Assembly (NCBI GenBank): GCA_965227035.1
Contig: OZ245724.1
Span: 1,302,001-1,366,000 of the forward strand
Direction: 5' to 3'
DNA length: 64,000 nucleotides
DNA from: CBDDFQ01 sp965227035
Lineage (GTDB): Bacteria > Pseudomonadota > Gammaproteobacteria > Burkholderiales > Burkholderiaceae_C
Each line of letters starts with the position of its first letter. The stretch's first letter is position 1. The notes beneath the pieces are model-generated. The model was not told the origin of the DNA. It saw only the letters and a list, made by a program, of their open reading frames with translations, and searched no databases. Shown piece by piece: positions 14,783 through 22,563 of this stretch. The translations under genes were made by a program, and so were the position numbers.

Positions 14783-17349
14783 GCGGTTACTCCGGTGTCC
14801 TTCGTTGCTGCTGAATCTGTGGCGTCCGAGACCGGTATCCAAAAGGAAAACCGGCAACCGGAAATGTCCGGGCCATTGTAGGTGTTCTCTGCGTGCATTC
14901 TGCCGTGATGCGACTCGACGATACTCCGGCACAAATTAAGGCCAATACCCATGCCTTCGGCCTTGGTCGTGAAGAAGGCTTCGTACAGTCGCTCGATAAC
15001 TTCGGGCGCAAGTCCTTGTCCGGTGTCGAGCACCGAGAATTCCACTGCTTCGCGTCCTTCGACCTGTTTTGGCACCACGCGCAGCTCGATGGTTCGACGC
15101 GAGGTAGGACGCCTGACCTGGTCGATCGATTCGGCGGCGTTCCGCAAAAGATTCACCAACACCTGCTCGATCAGAATCGGGTCGACATGCAATCGCGGCA
15201 AACGTGCTGCAACGTAGGGGTTGAGGCGCACGCTGCGGCGACGCAGTTCGATCTCGGCCAGCTCCACCGCCTCGGACACCATCACCTCGACATCCGACCA
15301 CGCGCGATTCGGCTCGCTGCGTTTCACGAACGACCGGATGCGGTGAATGATCTGCCCCGCGCGATGCGCCTGCTTGGCGGTTTTCTCGAGCGCCATCACC
15401 AGGTCGTCCTGATCGATGTTGCCGTTCCTGATGCGCGACACCATGCCGTTGCAGTAGTTGTTGATAGCGGTAAGCGGCTGGTTCAACTCATGCGCCACGC
15501 TCGACGCCATCTCGCCCATGGTGATCAAACGACTTGCCGATTGCGCGCGTTCGGCCTGCGCGGCAGATAGTTCTTCGGCTTCGCGACGCGGCGTGATGTC
15601 GGTGGCAATCACCATTTGCGCAAGACGTCCGTCCACCCAGTTGAGATATCGCGATCGCACTTCGAGCCATTTGCCCAGCACCGGTACGAACACTTCGGCG
15701 TTCTCGGGTGGCGACGTGAGGCTGCCTGCGGGCAGGCCCATGAACGAATCGACGTCGTCCAGCGACTCGTCTGTGCTCGCCTGAGCGGGAACACCAGCTT
15801 GCGCCACGAGCTGCAGATGACCGGCGGTCTGCGGGCCGAACCATTGGCGGTAGAGGCGGTTGGCAAACAGCAATTCGTCGCTGCCCAACGGAGCCACCGA
15901 CACCGATGCGTCGAGGCCTTCCAGCACGGTCGTGAATCGCTCGTACGAAGCAGAGAGCTGCTCTCGAATCCGGTTCGGCTCGGTAATGTCCGTGATCGAG
16001 GTCATCCAGCCGGTCTGATTTCCGCGCGCATCGATCAACGGCGAGAGGTACAGACGTGCATCGAAACGAGCCCCGTTCTTGCGTTTGATTCGAACCTGGA
16101 ATCCGCCCGGCGATGTGCGCCCGTTGATCTCGTCGTCCAACCGCAAGGTGAGGGCGTCGATGTCCTCTTCGGGCCAGTAGGGGAAGGGCGCCTGACACCC
16201 GACCAGTTCGCTCTCGCTCCATCCGGTCATCTGGCAGAACGCAGCGTTGACGTAGGTGATCTTCCCTTTCATGTCGAGCGCCCGCATGCCCGTGAGCATC
16301 GAGTTTTCCATGGCACGGCGGAAATTGGTTTCGGCAATCAATGCGTTCTGCGCCTGCAGTCGGCGGCGAGTATGACGCCAAGTTCCGATCAGCATCCAGG
16401 CGGTCAATGCGCTCAATATGCTGACCAGCCAGAACAGGCCGCTACCGACCAGGCCCAGCGATGTTCTGTATGTCTGTCCGCGAAGGATCAGGCTGTTGCC
16501 GACCGGCGCGACCGGCACTTCGTAATCGTTTGCAGCGCCGCTCCAGTTGAGCGCGCTGGTCGCAGCCACTCGGGTTGGAATCGTGTAGCCAGCCAGCAAT
16601 GAATTTTTCGCGTCGATAAAAGACACCGCATATTTGGCGGACACTTCGGCCGGCACGCCGTAACGAAGCAATCCGTCGAGCGAGTACTCGCCGAGCACGA
16701 CGCCGGCGAATTTCCCGTTCGAGGTGATCGGCACGTGCAGCTGAAGCGTCGAGGCGGCGTCGGCTCCCGATGTCGGTTGCGAGTAAACCGGCTGGCGCAG
16801 ATCGCGAGCAAGTCCGTAGCTGTTTTCGGTATCGCCGGGCTTCAGCACTTCGCCAGGAAGAAACTGCTGCGTGATCGGCACCATCGGCCCGACACGCGAG
16901 GCGATGACCTTTCTTTTGTCGTCTATCCAGGTAATCGCCTGGACTTCCGGGTACTGCGCCACCAGCGATTCCGCGCGCTTGATGAAGCCGTCGTTGTCTA
17001 CATCGCCGTTCGAAATGTCGCGGCCCAGGCGCATGACCTGTTCCTGTCGTTCAAGAAGCCGAAGCCTTACCCTCTGCTGGGCGTATTCCACATCGCGTTT
17101 GACGGCTTCCTGTTCGCGGTCGGTTTCTTCCACACGCAAGTACCAGAAAGCACAGATGATGGCCGCCAGAAACAGCAGCACCGCAGCCAGCGGCGCGAGC
17201 ATGGCGACACGATCCTGCCGGGTAGGCGACTGGCTTTTCCACCAGCGGTTCCACCACAGCGTTGGGCGTCTCGGATTGACCGGCGCCACCGACGGCGAAC
17301 TCACGGACGAAGCCGCTTGCGGAGTAGGGTCGGGTGGCAGGGGTTGCAT
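14779..17349 (-). CDS. Membrane sensor histidine kinase with PAS domains
   Basis: About 856 residues. A Pro/Ser-rich cytoplasmic N-terminus leads to a first membrane helix (about 50-71), a periplasmic sensor of about 220 residues and a second helix (about 300-325). Two PAS-like domains follow (TYVNAAFCQMTGWSESELVG marks the first). The HisKA phospho-acceptor is H620 in SSVAHELNQPLTAI. The ATPase domain has the N-box NLLRNAAE (about 733), DTGQG (about 775) and GMGIGL (about 800). The start is uncertain: ATG 17349 avoids 39 unlikely residues of a longer reading, but no clear ribosome site is present. The architecture is FixL/DctB-like; the signal is unknown. Confidence 0.9.
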   Translation of the reverse strand: MQPLPPDPTPQAASSVSSPSVAPVNPRRPTLWWNRWWKSQSPTRQDRVAMLAPLAAVLLFLAAIICAFWYLRVEETDREQEAVKRDVEYAQQRVRLRLLERQEQVMRLGRDISNGDVDNDGFIKRAESLVAQYPEVQAITWIDDKRKVIASRVGPMVPITQQFLPGEVLKPGDTENSYGLARDLRQPVYSQPTSGADAASTLQLHVPITSNGKFAGVVLGEYSLDGLLRYGVPAEVSAKYAVSFIDAKNSLLAGYTIPTRVAATSALNWSGAANDYEVPVAPVGNSLILRGQTYRTSLGLVGSGLFWLVSILSALTAWMLIGTWRHTRRRLQAQNALIAETNFRRAMENSMLTGMRALDMKGKITYVNAAFCQMTGWSESELVGCQAPFPYWPEEDIDALTLRLDDEINGRTSPGGFQVRIKRKNGARFDARLYLSPLIDARGNQTGWMTSITDITEPNRIREQLSASYERFTTVLEGLDASVSVAPLGSDELLFANRLYRQWFGPQTAGHLQLVAQAGVPAQASTDESLDDVDSFMGLPAGSLTSPPENAEVFVPVLGKWLEVRSRYLNWVDGRLAQMVIATDITPRREAEELSAAQAERAQSASRLITMGEMASSVAHELNQPLTAINNYCNGMVSRIRNGNIDQDDLVMALEKTAKQAHRAGQIIHRIRSFVKRSEPNRAWSDVEVMVSEAVELAEIELRRRSVRLNPYVAARLPRLHVDPILIEQVLVNLLRNAAESIDQVRRPTSRRTIELRVVPKQVEGREAVEFSVLDTGQGLAPEVIERLYEAFFTTKAEGMGIGLNLCRSIVESHHGRMHAENTYNGPDISGCRFSFWIPVSDATDSAATKDTGVTA

Positions 17350-17492
17350 CGAAGGAGTGTAGGTTACGCAAGATGTTTTCAATAAGGGATTCACGGATGC
17401 CGCAAGAGGGCGTTCCCTCGATTTCTCCAATGAAGAACAAGCAAGCCCAGTGCTGCAGCGCAGCAATAATTCGCATTATGAAAACCGTAATT

Positions 17493-17507
17493 ACCATTTG
17501 AAATGGT
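17493..17507. promoter_or_regulatory. Perfect palindrome upstream of aceE
   Basis: ACCATTT-G-AAATGGT, a perfect 7-base inverted repeat with a one-base centre, lies 68 bases before the aceE ATG in the 225-base divergent region between the sensor kinase and aceE. It differs from the E. coli PdhR box as I remember it. It could be the target of the adjacent response regulator or of another PDH regulator. I see no convincing -35/-10 pair near it. Confidence 0.5.
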
Positions 17508-17574
17508 GACGATTTCTGTGAGAAACTCCGCGCACTCGGACTAAATTAACGAACCCTTTTCAGGAGACAAACTC

Positions 17575-20280
17575 ATGTCAGCCGTGCCCGAAAACATATT
17601 CGGATCCGCCGCGAACGACGCGGATTCCCAAGAGACACGTGAGTGGATGGATGCCCTGTCGGCAGTCATCGAGAAGGAGGGTCCCGAGCGCGCCCACTTC
17701 CTCCTGGAACAACTCCTGGAACATGCCCGCCAGAGCAGCATCGACATGCCGTTTTCGGCCAACACGGCGTACGTCAACACCATCGAGACCGATCAGGAAG
17801 AGCGTTGCCCAGGCAACCTCGAAATCGAAGAGCGTCTTCGTGCCTATATGCGCTGGAACGCGATGGCGATGGTGGTCAAGGCCAACCGCCTGCATCCCGC
17901 AGACGGTGGAGATCTGGGTGGTCACATCAGCTCGTTCGCATCGGTTGCCAACATGTTCGGCGCCGGCTTCAACCATTTCTGGCACGCCGAGAGCGAAGGT
18001 CACGGCGGTGACTGCCTCTACATTCAGGGTCATAGCTCGCCGGGTGTTTACGCCCGCGCTTATCTGGAAGGCCGTCTGAGCGAAGAACAGCTTCTCAACT
18101 TCCGCCAGGAAGTCGACGGCAAGGGTCTGTCCAGCTATCCGCATCCGAAGTTGATGCCCGAGTTCTGGCAGTTTCCCACGGTATCGATGGGCCTCGGCCC
18201 ATTGATGGCGATCTATCAAGCCCGATTCCTCAAGTACCTTCACGCACGCGGCATCGCGAACACCGAGAACCGCAAGGTCTGGGTCTTCTGCGGCGACGGC
18301 GAAATGGACGAAGTCGAAAGCCTGGGGGCAATCGGCGTGGCTGCACGCGAAAAACTCGACAACCTGATCTTCGTCGTGAACTGCAACCTGCAGCGTCTCG
18401 ATGGCCCGGTACGCGGCAACGGCAAGATCATCCAGGAGCTCGAAGGCGAATTCCGCGGCGCAGGCTGGAACGTGATCAAGCTGCTTTGGGGCAGCTATTG
18501 GGATCCGCTCCTTGCACGCGACAAGGACGGCATTCTCAAGAAAATCATGATGGACACGCTGGACGGCGACTATCAGGCCATGAAGGCCAACGACGGCGCG
18601 TTCGTTCGCAAGCATTTCTTCGGCCAGAACCCGAAGGCGCTCGAGATGGTCGCGAACATGAGCGACGACGACATCTGGCGTCTGCAGCGTGGTGGTCACG
18701 ATCCGCAAAAGGTTTACGCCGCTTATCATCAGGCGGTGAATCACAAGGGTCAGCCGACCATCCTGTTGATCAAGACGGTCAAGGGCTTCGGCATGGGCAA
18801 GTCGGCAGAAGGTCGCAACACGGCTCACCAGGCCAAGAAGCTGACCGACGAAGACATCAAGGCATTCCGCGATCGCTTCAACATTCCAATTCCCGACGAC
18901 AAACTTGCCGACCTGCCGTTCTACAAGCCGGAAGACGACACCCCGGAAATGAAGTACCTGCACGAGCGCCGCGCGGCACTCGGCGGCTACCTTCCGCATC
19001 GTCGTACCAAGGCCGACGAACAAATTGCAGTGCCTCCGCTCGAAACCTTCAAGGCGGTGCTCGATGCAACCGCAGAAGGCCGTGAAATTTCGACCACGCA
19101 GGCCTATGTTCGCTTCCTGACCATTCTGTTGCGCGACAAGGCCCTGGGTCCCCGCGCGGTGCCGATTCTGGTCGACGAAGCACGTACCTTCGGCATGGAA
19201 GGCCTGTTCCGTCAGATCGGTATCTACAGCCGCGAAGGCCAGAAGTACACGCCGGTCGACAAGGACCAGGTGTCGTACTACAAGGAAGTGGAAGACGGCC
19301 AGATCCTGCAGGAAGGCATCAACGAAGCCGGCGGCATGGCGAGCTGGATTGCGGCGGCAACGTCGTACAGCACGAACAACCGCATCATGGTTCCGTTCTA
19401 CATCTACTACTCGATGTTCGGACTGCAACGCGTGGGCGACCTCTGCTGGGCAGCCGGCGACATGCAGGCTCGCGGATTCCTGCTGGGCGGCACGTCGGGT
19501 CGCACCACCTTGAACGGTGAAGGTCTGCAGCACGAAGACGGCCATAGCCACATCCTGGCCGGCACGATTCCCAACTGCGTGAGCTACGACCCCACCTTCG
19601 CGCACGAAGTCGCGGTCATCCTGCATCACGGTTTGAAGCGCATGGTCGAAAAGCAGGACAACGTCTATTTCTACCTGACGCTGCTCAACGAAAACTACGC
19701 AATGCCCGGTCTGCAAGAGGGCACCGAAGAGCAAATCATCAAGGGCATGTATCTGTGCAAGGAAGGCGCCAAGCTCACCCCGCGCGTGCAGTTGCTCGGT
19801 AGCGGCACCATCCTGCGCGAAAGCATCGCAGCCCAGGAACTGCTCGAGAAAGACTGGGGCGTCGCCGCGAACGTGTGGAGCTGCCCGAGCTTCAACGAAC
19901 TCACCCGCGAAGGCCAGGAAATCGATCGCTGGAATCTGCTGCATCCGAGCGAAACGCCAAAGGTGTCCTTCGTTTCGAAACAGCTCGAGCGTCACGCCGG
20001 CCCGGTGGTGGCATCGACCGATTACATCAAGGCGTACTGCGAGCAGATCCGTCCGTTCATTCCGAAGGGCCGCACCTACAAGGTGCTGGGCACCGACGGG
20101 TACGGCCGGAGCGATTTCCGCAGCAAGCTGCGCGAACATTTCGAGATCAACCGTCACTACATCGTCGTGGCTGCGCTGAAGGCGTTGAGCGAAGAGGGCA
20201 CAGTGCCGGTTTCCAAAGTCACTGAAGCTATCAAGAAGTACGGCATCAACGTCGACAAGATCAACCCCTTGCACGCTTGA
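17575..20280 (+). CDS. aceE: Pyruvate dehydrogenase E1 component, homodimeric type
   Basis: Thiamine-diphosphate enzyme that decarboxylates pyruvate and acetylates the E2 lipoyl groups. It has 901 residues, the usual length for the homodimeric alpha2 type of proteobacteria. The TPP motif starts at GDGE (240-243) and closes near NCNLQRLDG (269-277). HPADGGDLGGHISS and GRTTLNGEGLQHEDGHS are AceE signatures. AGGAG precedes ATG 17575. It is the first gene of aceE-aceF-bph-lpdA, with a 22-base gap to aceF. Confidence 0.98.
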   Translation: MSAVPENIFGSAANDADSQETREWMDALSAVIEKEGPERAHFLLEQLLEHARQSSIDMPFSANTAYVNTIETDQEERCPGNLEIEERLRAYMRWNAMAMVVKANRLHPADGGDLGGHISSFASVANMFGAGFNHFWHAESEGHGGDCLYIQGHSSPGVYARAYLEGRLSEEQLLNFRQEVDGKGLSSYPHPKLMPEFWQFPTVSMGLGPLMAIYQARFLKYLHARGIANTENRKVWVFCGDGEMDEVESLGAIGVAAREKLDNLIFVVNCNLQRLDGPVRGNGKIIQELEGEFRGAGWNVIKLLWGSYWDPLLARDKDGILKKIMMDTLDGDYQAMKANDGAFVRKHFFGQNPKALEMVANMSDDDIWRLQRGGHDPQKVYAAYHQAVNHKGQPTILLIKTVKGFGMGKSAEGRNTAHQAKKLTDEDIKAFRDRFNIPIPDDKLADLPFYKPEDDTPEMKYLHERRAALGGYLPHRRTKADEQIAVPPLETFKAVLDATAEGREISTTQAYVRFLTILLRDKALGPRAVPILVDEARTFGMEGLFRQIGIYSREGQKYTPVDKDQVSYYKEVEDGQILQEGINEAGGMASWIAAATSYSTNNRIMVPFYIYYSMFGLQRVGDLCWAAGDMQARGFLLGGTSGRTTLNGEGLQHEDGHSHILAGTIPNCVSYDPTFAHEVAVILHHGLKRMVEKQDNVYFYLTLLNENYAMPGLQEGTEEQIIKGMYLCKEGAKLTPRVQLLGSGTILRESIAAQELLEKDWGVAANVWSCPSFNELTREGQEIDRWNLLHPSETPKVSFVSKQLERHAGPVVASTDYIKAYCEQIRPFIPKGRTYKVLGTDGYGRSDFRSKLREHFEINRHYIVVAALKALSEEGTVPVSKVTEAIKKYGINVDKINPLHA

Positions 20281-20302
20281 CGCGGCACTTTCGGAGAACT
20301 AC

Positions 20303-21976
20303 ATGGCATTGGTTGAAGTGAAAGTCCCCGACATCGGGGACTTCGATGAAGTCGCGGTCATCGAGGTGCTGGTGAAAGCCGGCGACAAGGTGAAGGCAGA
20401 ACAATCGCTGATCACGGTCGAATCGGACAAGGCATCGATGGAAATTCCGTCGAGCAGCGCGGGCACCGTCAAGGAGATGAAGGTCAAAGTCGGTGACAAG
20501 GTCAAGGAAGGCTCGATCGTGATGGTCATCGAAAGCGATGACGCCGCTGCTTCTCCTGCTCCTGCGCCTGCGCCCGCTCCGGCAGCCGCCGCAGCACCGG
20601 CTGCAGCGCCAGCTCAAGCCGCCGCGCCTGCACCTGCACCCGCTGCTGCCGCACCTTCAGCGTCTGGCCCGGTCGATATCAAGATTCCCGACATCGGCGA
20701 CTTCAAAGACGTATCGGTCATCGAAATCCTGGTCAAGCCCGGCGACACGATTGCGGTGGAACAGTCGCTGATCACGGTCGAATCCGACAAGGCATCGATG
20801 GAGATTCCTTCTTCGACCGCTGGCGTGCTGAAAGAGCTGAAGGTCAAGGTCGGCGATGTCGTGAACATCGGCGATCTGATTGCGGTGATCGAAGGGTCGG
20901 CTGCCGCGCCTGCTGCGGCACCTGCGGCAGCTTCAGCGCAAGCATCGGCTCCCGCACCGCTCGCAAGCGAGCCCGTCGAGCGTTCGAACCCGACACAGGC
21001 TCTTCCCCCGCACAACCCCGGCGCACCCACCGGCGCGCTGCCGCACGCTTCGCCGTCGGTCCGCAAGTTCGCGCGCGAACTCGGCGTGCCGCTCGATGAA
21101 GTCAAGGGCAATGGTCTCAAGGGCCGTATCACCGCAGAAGACGTGCAGTCGTTCGTTTCTTCCGTTTTGAAGGGCGATCAGCAAACCAAGGCGCAGGCGG
21201 CCAAAGCTCCGGCTGGTGGCAGTGGTGGGGCTGGCGTTGGCGGTCTGAGCGTTCTCGCCTGGCCGAAGGTCGATTTCACGAAGTTCGGCACTGTCGAACG
21301 TCGCGATCTGTCTCGCATCAAGAAGCTGAGCGGCGCGAACCTGCATCGCAACTGGGTCATGATTCCGCACGTCACGAACAACGACGAAGCGGACATCACC
21401 GACCTCGAAGCGCTGCGCGTTCAATTGAACAAAGAGAACGAGAAGAGCGGCGTGAAGATGACCATGCTCGCGTTCATCATCAAAGCCTGCGTCGCGGCAC
21501 TCAAGAAATTCCCCGACTTCAATTCGTCGCTCGATGGGGACACCCTGGTGCTCAAGCAGTACTACCACATCGGTTTTGCGGCGGACACGCCAAACGGCCT
21601 GGTCGTGCCGGTCATTCGTGACGCCGACAAAAAGGGCCTGACCCAGATTGCCAAGGAAATGGGCGAGCTTGCAGGCAAGGCGCGCGAAGGCAAGCTGTCG
21701 TCGGCAGAAATGACCGGCGGCTGCTTCTCGATCAGCTCGCTGGGCGGCATCGGCGGATCGCATTTCACGCCAATCATCAACGCACCTGAAGTCGCGATTC
21801 TGGGCGTCGGCAAGTCGTCGATGAAACCGGTTTGGGACGGCAAGCAGTTCGAGCCGCGCCTGATCGTTCCGATGTCGCTGTCGTACGACCACAGGGTCAT
21901 CGACGGTGCGGCAGGCGCACGATTCAATGCGTATCTGTCGCAGGTTCTTTCGGACTATCGGCGCATCGCCCTATGA
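20303..21976 (+). CDS. aceF: Pyruvate dehydrogenase E2, dihydrolipoamide acetyltransferase
   Basis: Core subunit of the PDH complex, 557 residues. Two lipoyl domains are present, with lipoyl lysines K43 and K163, each in ESDKASMEIPS. Each is followed by an Ala/Pro linker. The peripheral subunit-binding domain spans about 248-285 (SPSVRKFARELGVPLDEV). The acetyltransferase domain ends with the catalytic DHRVIDGA (H530, D534). The stop codon overlaps the ATG of the proteasome-homologue gene in ATGA, so translation of that gene is coupled to aceF. Confidence 0.97.
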   Translation: MALVEVKVPDIGDFDEVAVIEVLVKAGDKVKAEQSLITVESDKASMEIPSSSAGTVKEMKVKVGDKVKEGSIVMVIESDDAAASPAPAPAPAPAAAAAPAAAPAQAAAPAPAPAAAAPSASGPVDIKIPDIGDFKDVSVIEILVKPGDTIAVEQSLITVESDKASMEIPSSTAGVLKELKVKVGDVVNIGDLIAVIEGSAAAPAAAPAAASAQASAPAPLASEPVERSNPTQALPPHNPGAPTGALPHASPSVRKFARELGVPLDEVKGNGLKGRITAEDVQSFVSSVLKGDQQTKAQAAKAPAGGSGGAGVGGLSVLAWPKVDFTKFGTVERRDLSRIKKLSGANLHRNWVMIPHVTNNDEADITDLEALRVQLNKENEKSGVKMTMLAFIIKACVAALKKFPDFNSSLDGDTLVLKQYYHIGFAADTPNGLVVPVIRDADKKGLTQIAKEMGELAGKAREGKLSSAEMTGGCFSISSLGGIGGSHFTPIINAPEVAILGVGKSSMKPVWDGKQFEPRLIVPMSLSYDHRVIDGAAGARFNAYLSQVLSDYRRIAL

Positions 21977-22563
21977 CGACAGTCGTTGCGGTTCGCAAGG
22001 GTGCTCAGATCGCGATTGCGGCCGACACGCTCGTGACCTTCGGCGATACCCGTCTGTCGAATCGATTCGAGGCGAACTCCAAGCTGTTCACGGTCGATTC
22101 GGCGGTCGGTGCTTCGTACATCGGCATGAGCGGCACGGTCGCTCATTTTCCGGTGCTGCGTAAAGCGCTGTCGTCGCTGCAGCCGGAAGAGTTGAAGCTG
22201 GGCAACAAGGCCGATGTGTTCGAGACATTTCTCAAGCTGCATCCGATGCTCAAGGACGTGTTCTATCTTCAGACCAAGGAAGAAGATCATGACCCCTACG
22301 AGTCGAGCCAGTTCAGCGTCCTCATTGCGAATGCGACCGGTATTTACGGTGTGTATAGCTACCGCGAAGTGTTCGAGTTCAAGGAATTCTGGGGCATCGG
22401 ATCCGGGCGCAGTTTCGCTCTGGGTGCGATGCACGCGGCTTACCCGAAAGCCAAGTCAGCGACCGAAGTGGTCGAAGCGGGAATGAGTGCGGCGTGCGAA
22501 TTCGATCGCAACTCCGCTATGCCCATCGACATGTTCACGATCAAAATGAAAGGCTCCAGATGA
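21973..22563 (+). CDS. bph: Beta-proteobacterial proteasome homologue (HslV-like Ntn hydrolase)
   Basis: A 196-residue protein of the proteasome/HslV fold. After removal of Met the N-terminus is TTVVAVRKG, which aligns with HslV TTIVSVRR and gives Thr1 as nucleophile. D17 (AIAADT) matches the catalytic Asp. K36 (FEANSK) probably takes the place of HslV Lys33, with a short insertion before it. HslV-like IGMSGTVAHF and GSGRSFALGAMHAA follow. No hslU-type ATPase is adjacent, so I assign the separate betaproteobacterial family BPH rather than HslV. Its ATG overlaps the aceF stop, and its stop overlaps the lpdA ATG, both as ATGA. Substrate and any unfoldase partner are unknown. Confidence 0.85.
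   Translation: MTTVVAVRKGAQIAIAADTLVTFGDTRLSNRFEANSKLFTVDSAVGASYIGMSGTVAHFPVLRKALSSLQPEELKLGNKADVFETFLKLHPMLKDVFYLQTKEEDHDPYESSQFSVLIANATGIYGVYSYREVFEFKEFWGIGSGRSFALGAMHAAYPKAKSATEVVEAGMSAACEFDRNSAMPIDMFTIKMKGSR

Noticed and set aside
17578..20274. 898-codon open frame antisense to aceE
   Set aside because: It mirrors aceE almost exactly. Its composition (many Asp, Val, Arg, His) is typical of the reverse frame of a GC-biased gene, and it has no recognisable domain.
21973..22563. Call of this gene as hslV
   Set aside because: No hslU neighbour, an insertion before the catalytic Lys, and a position in the PDH operon fit the separate BPH family better. Anbu was also considered, but the protein is shorter than Anbu and N-terminally closer to HslV.
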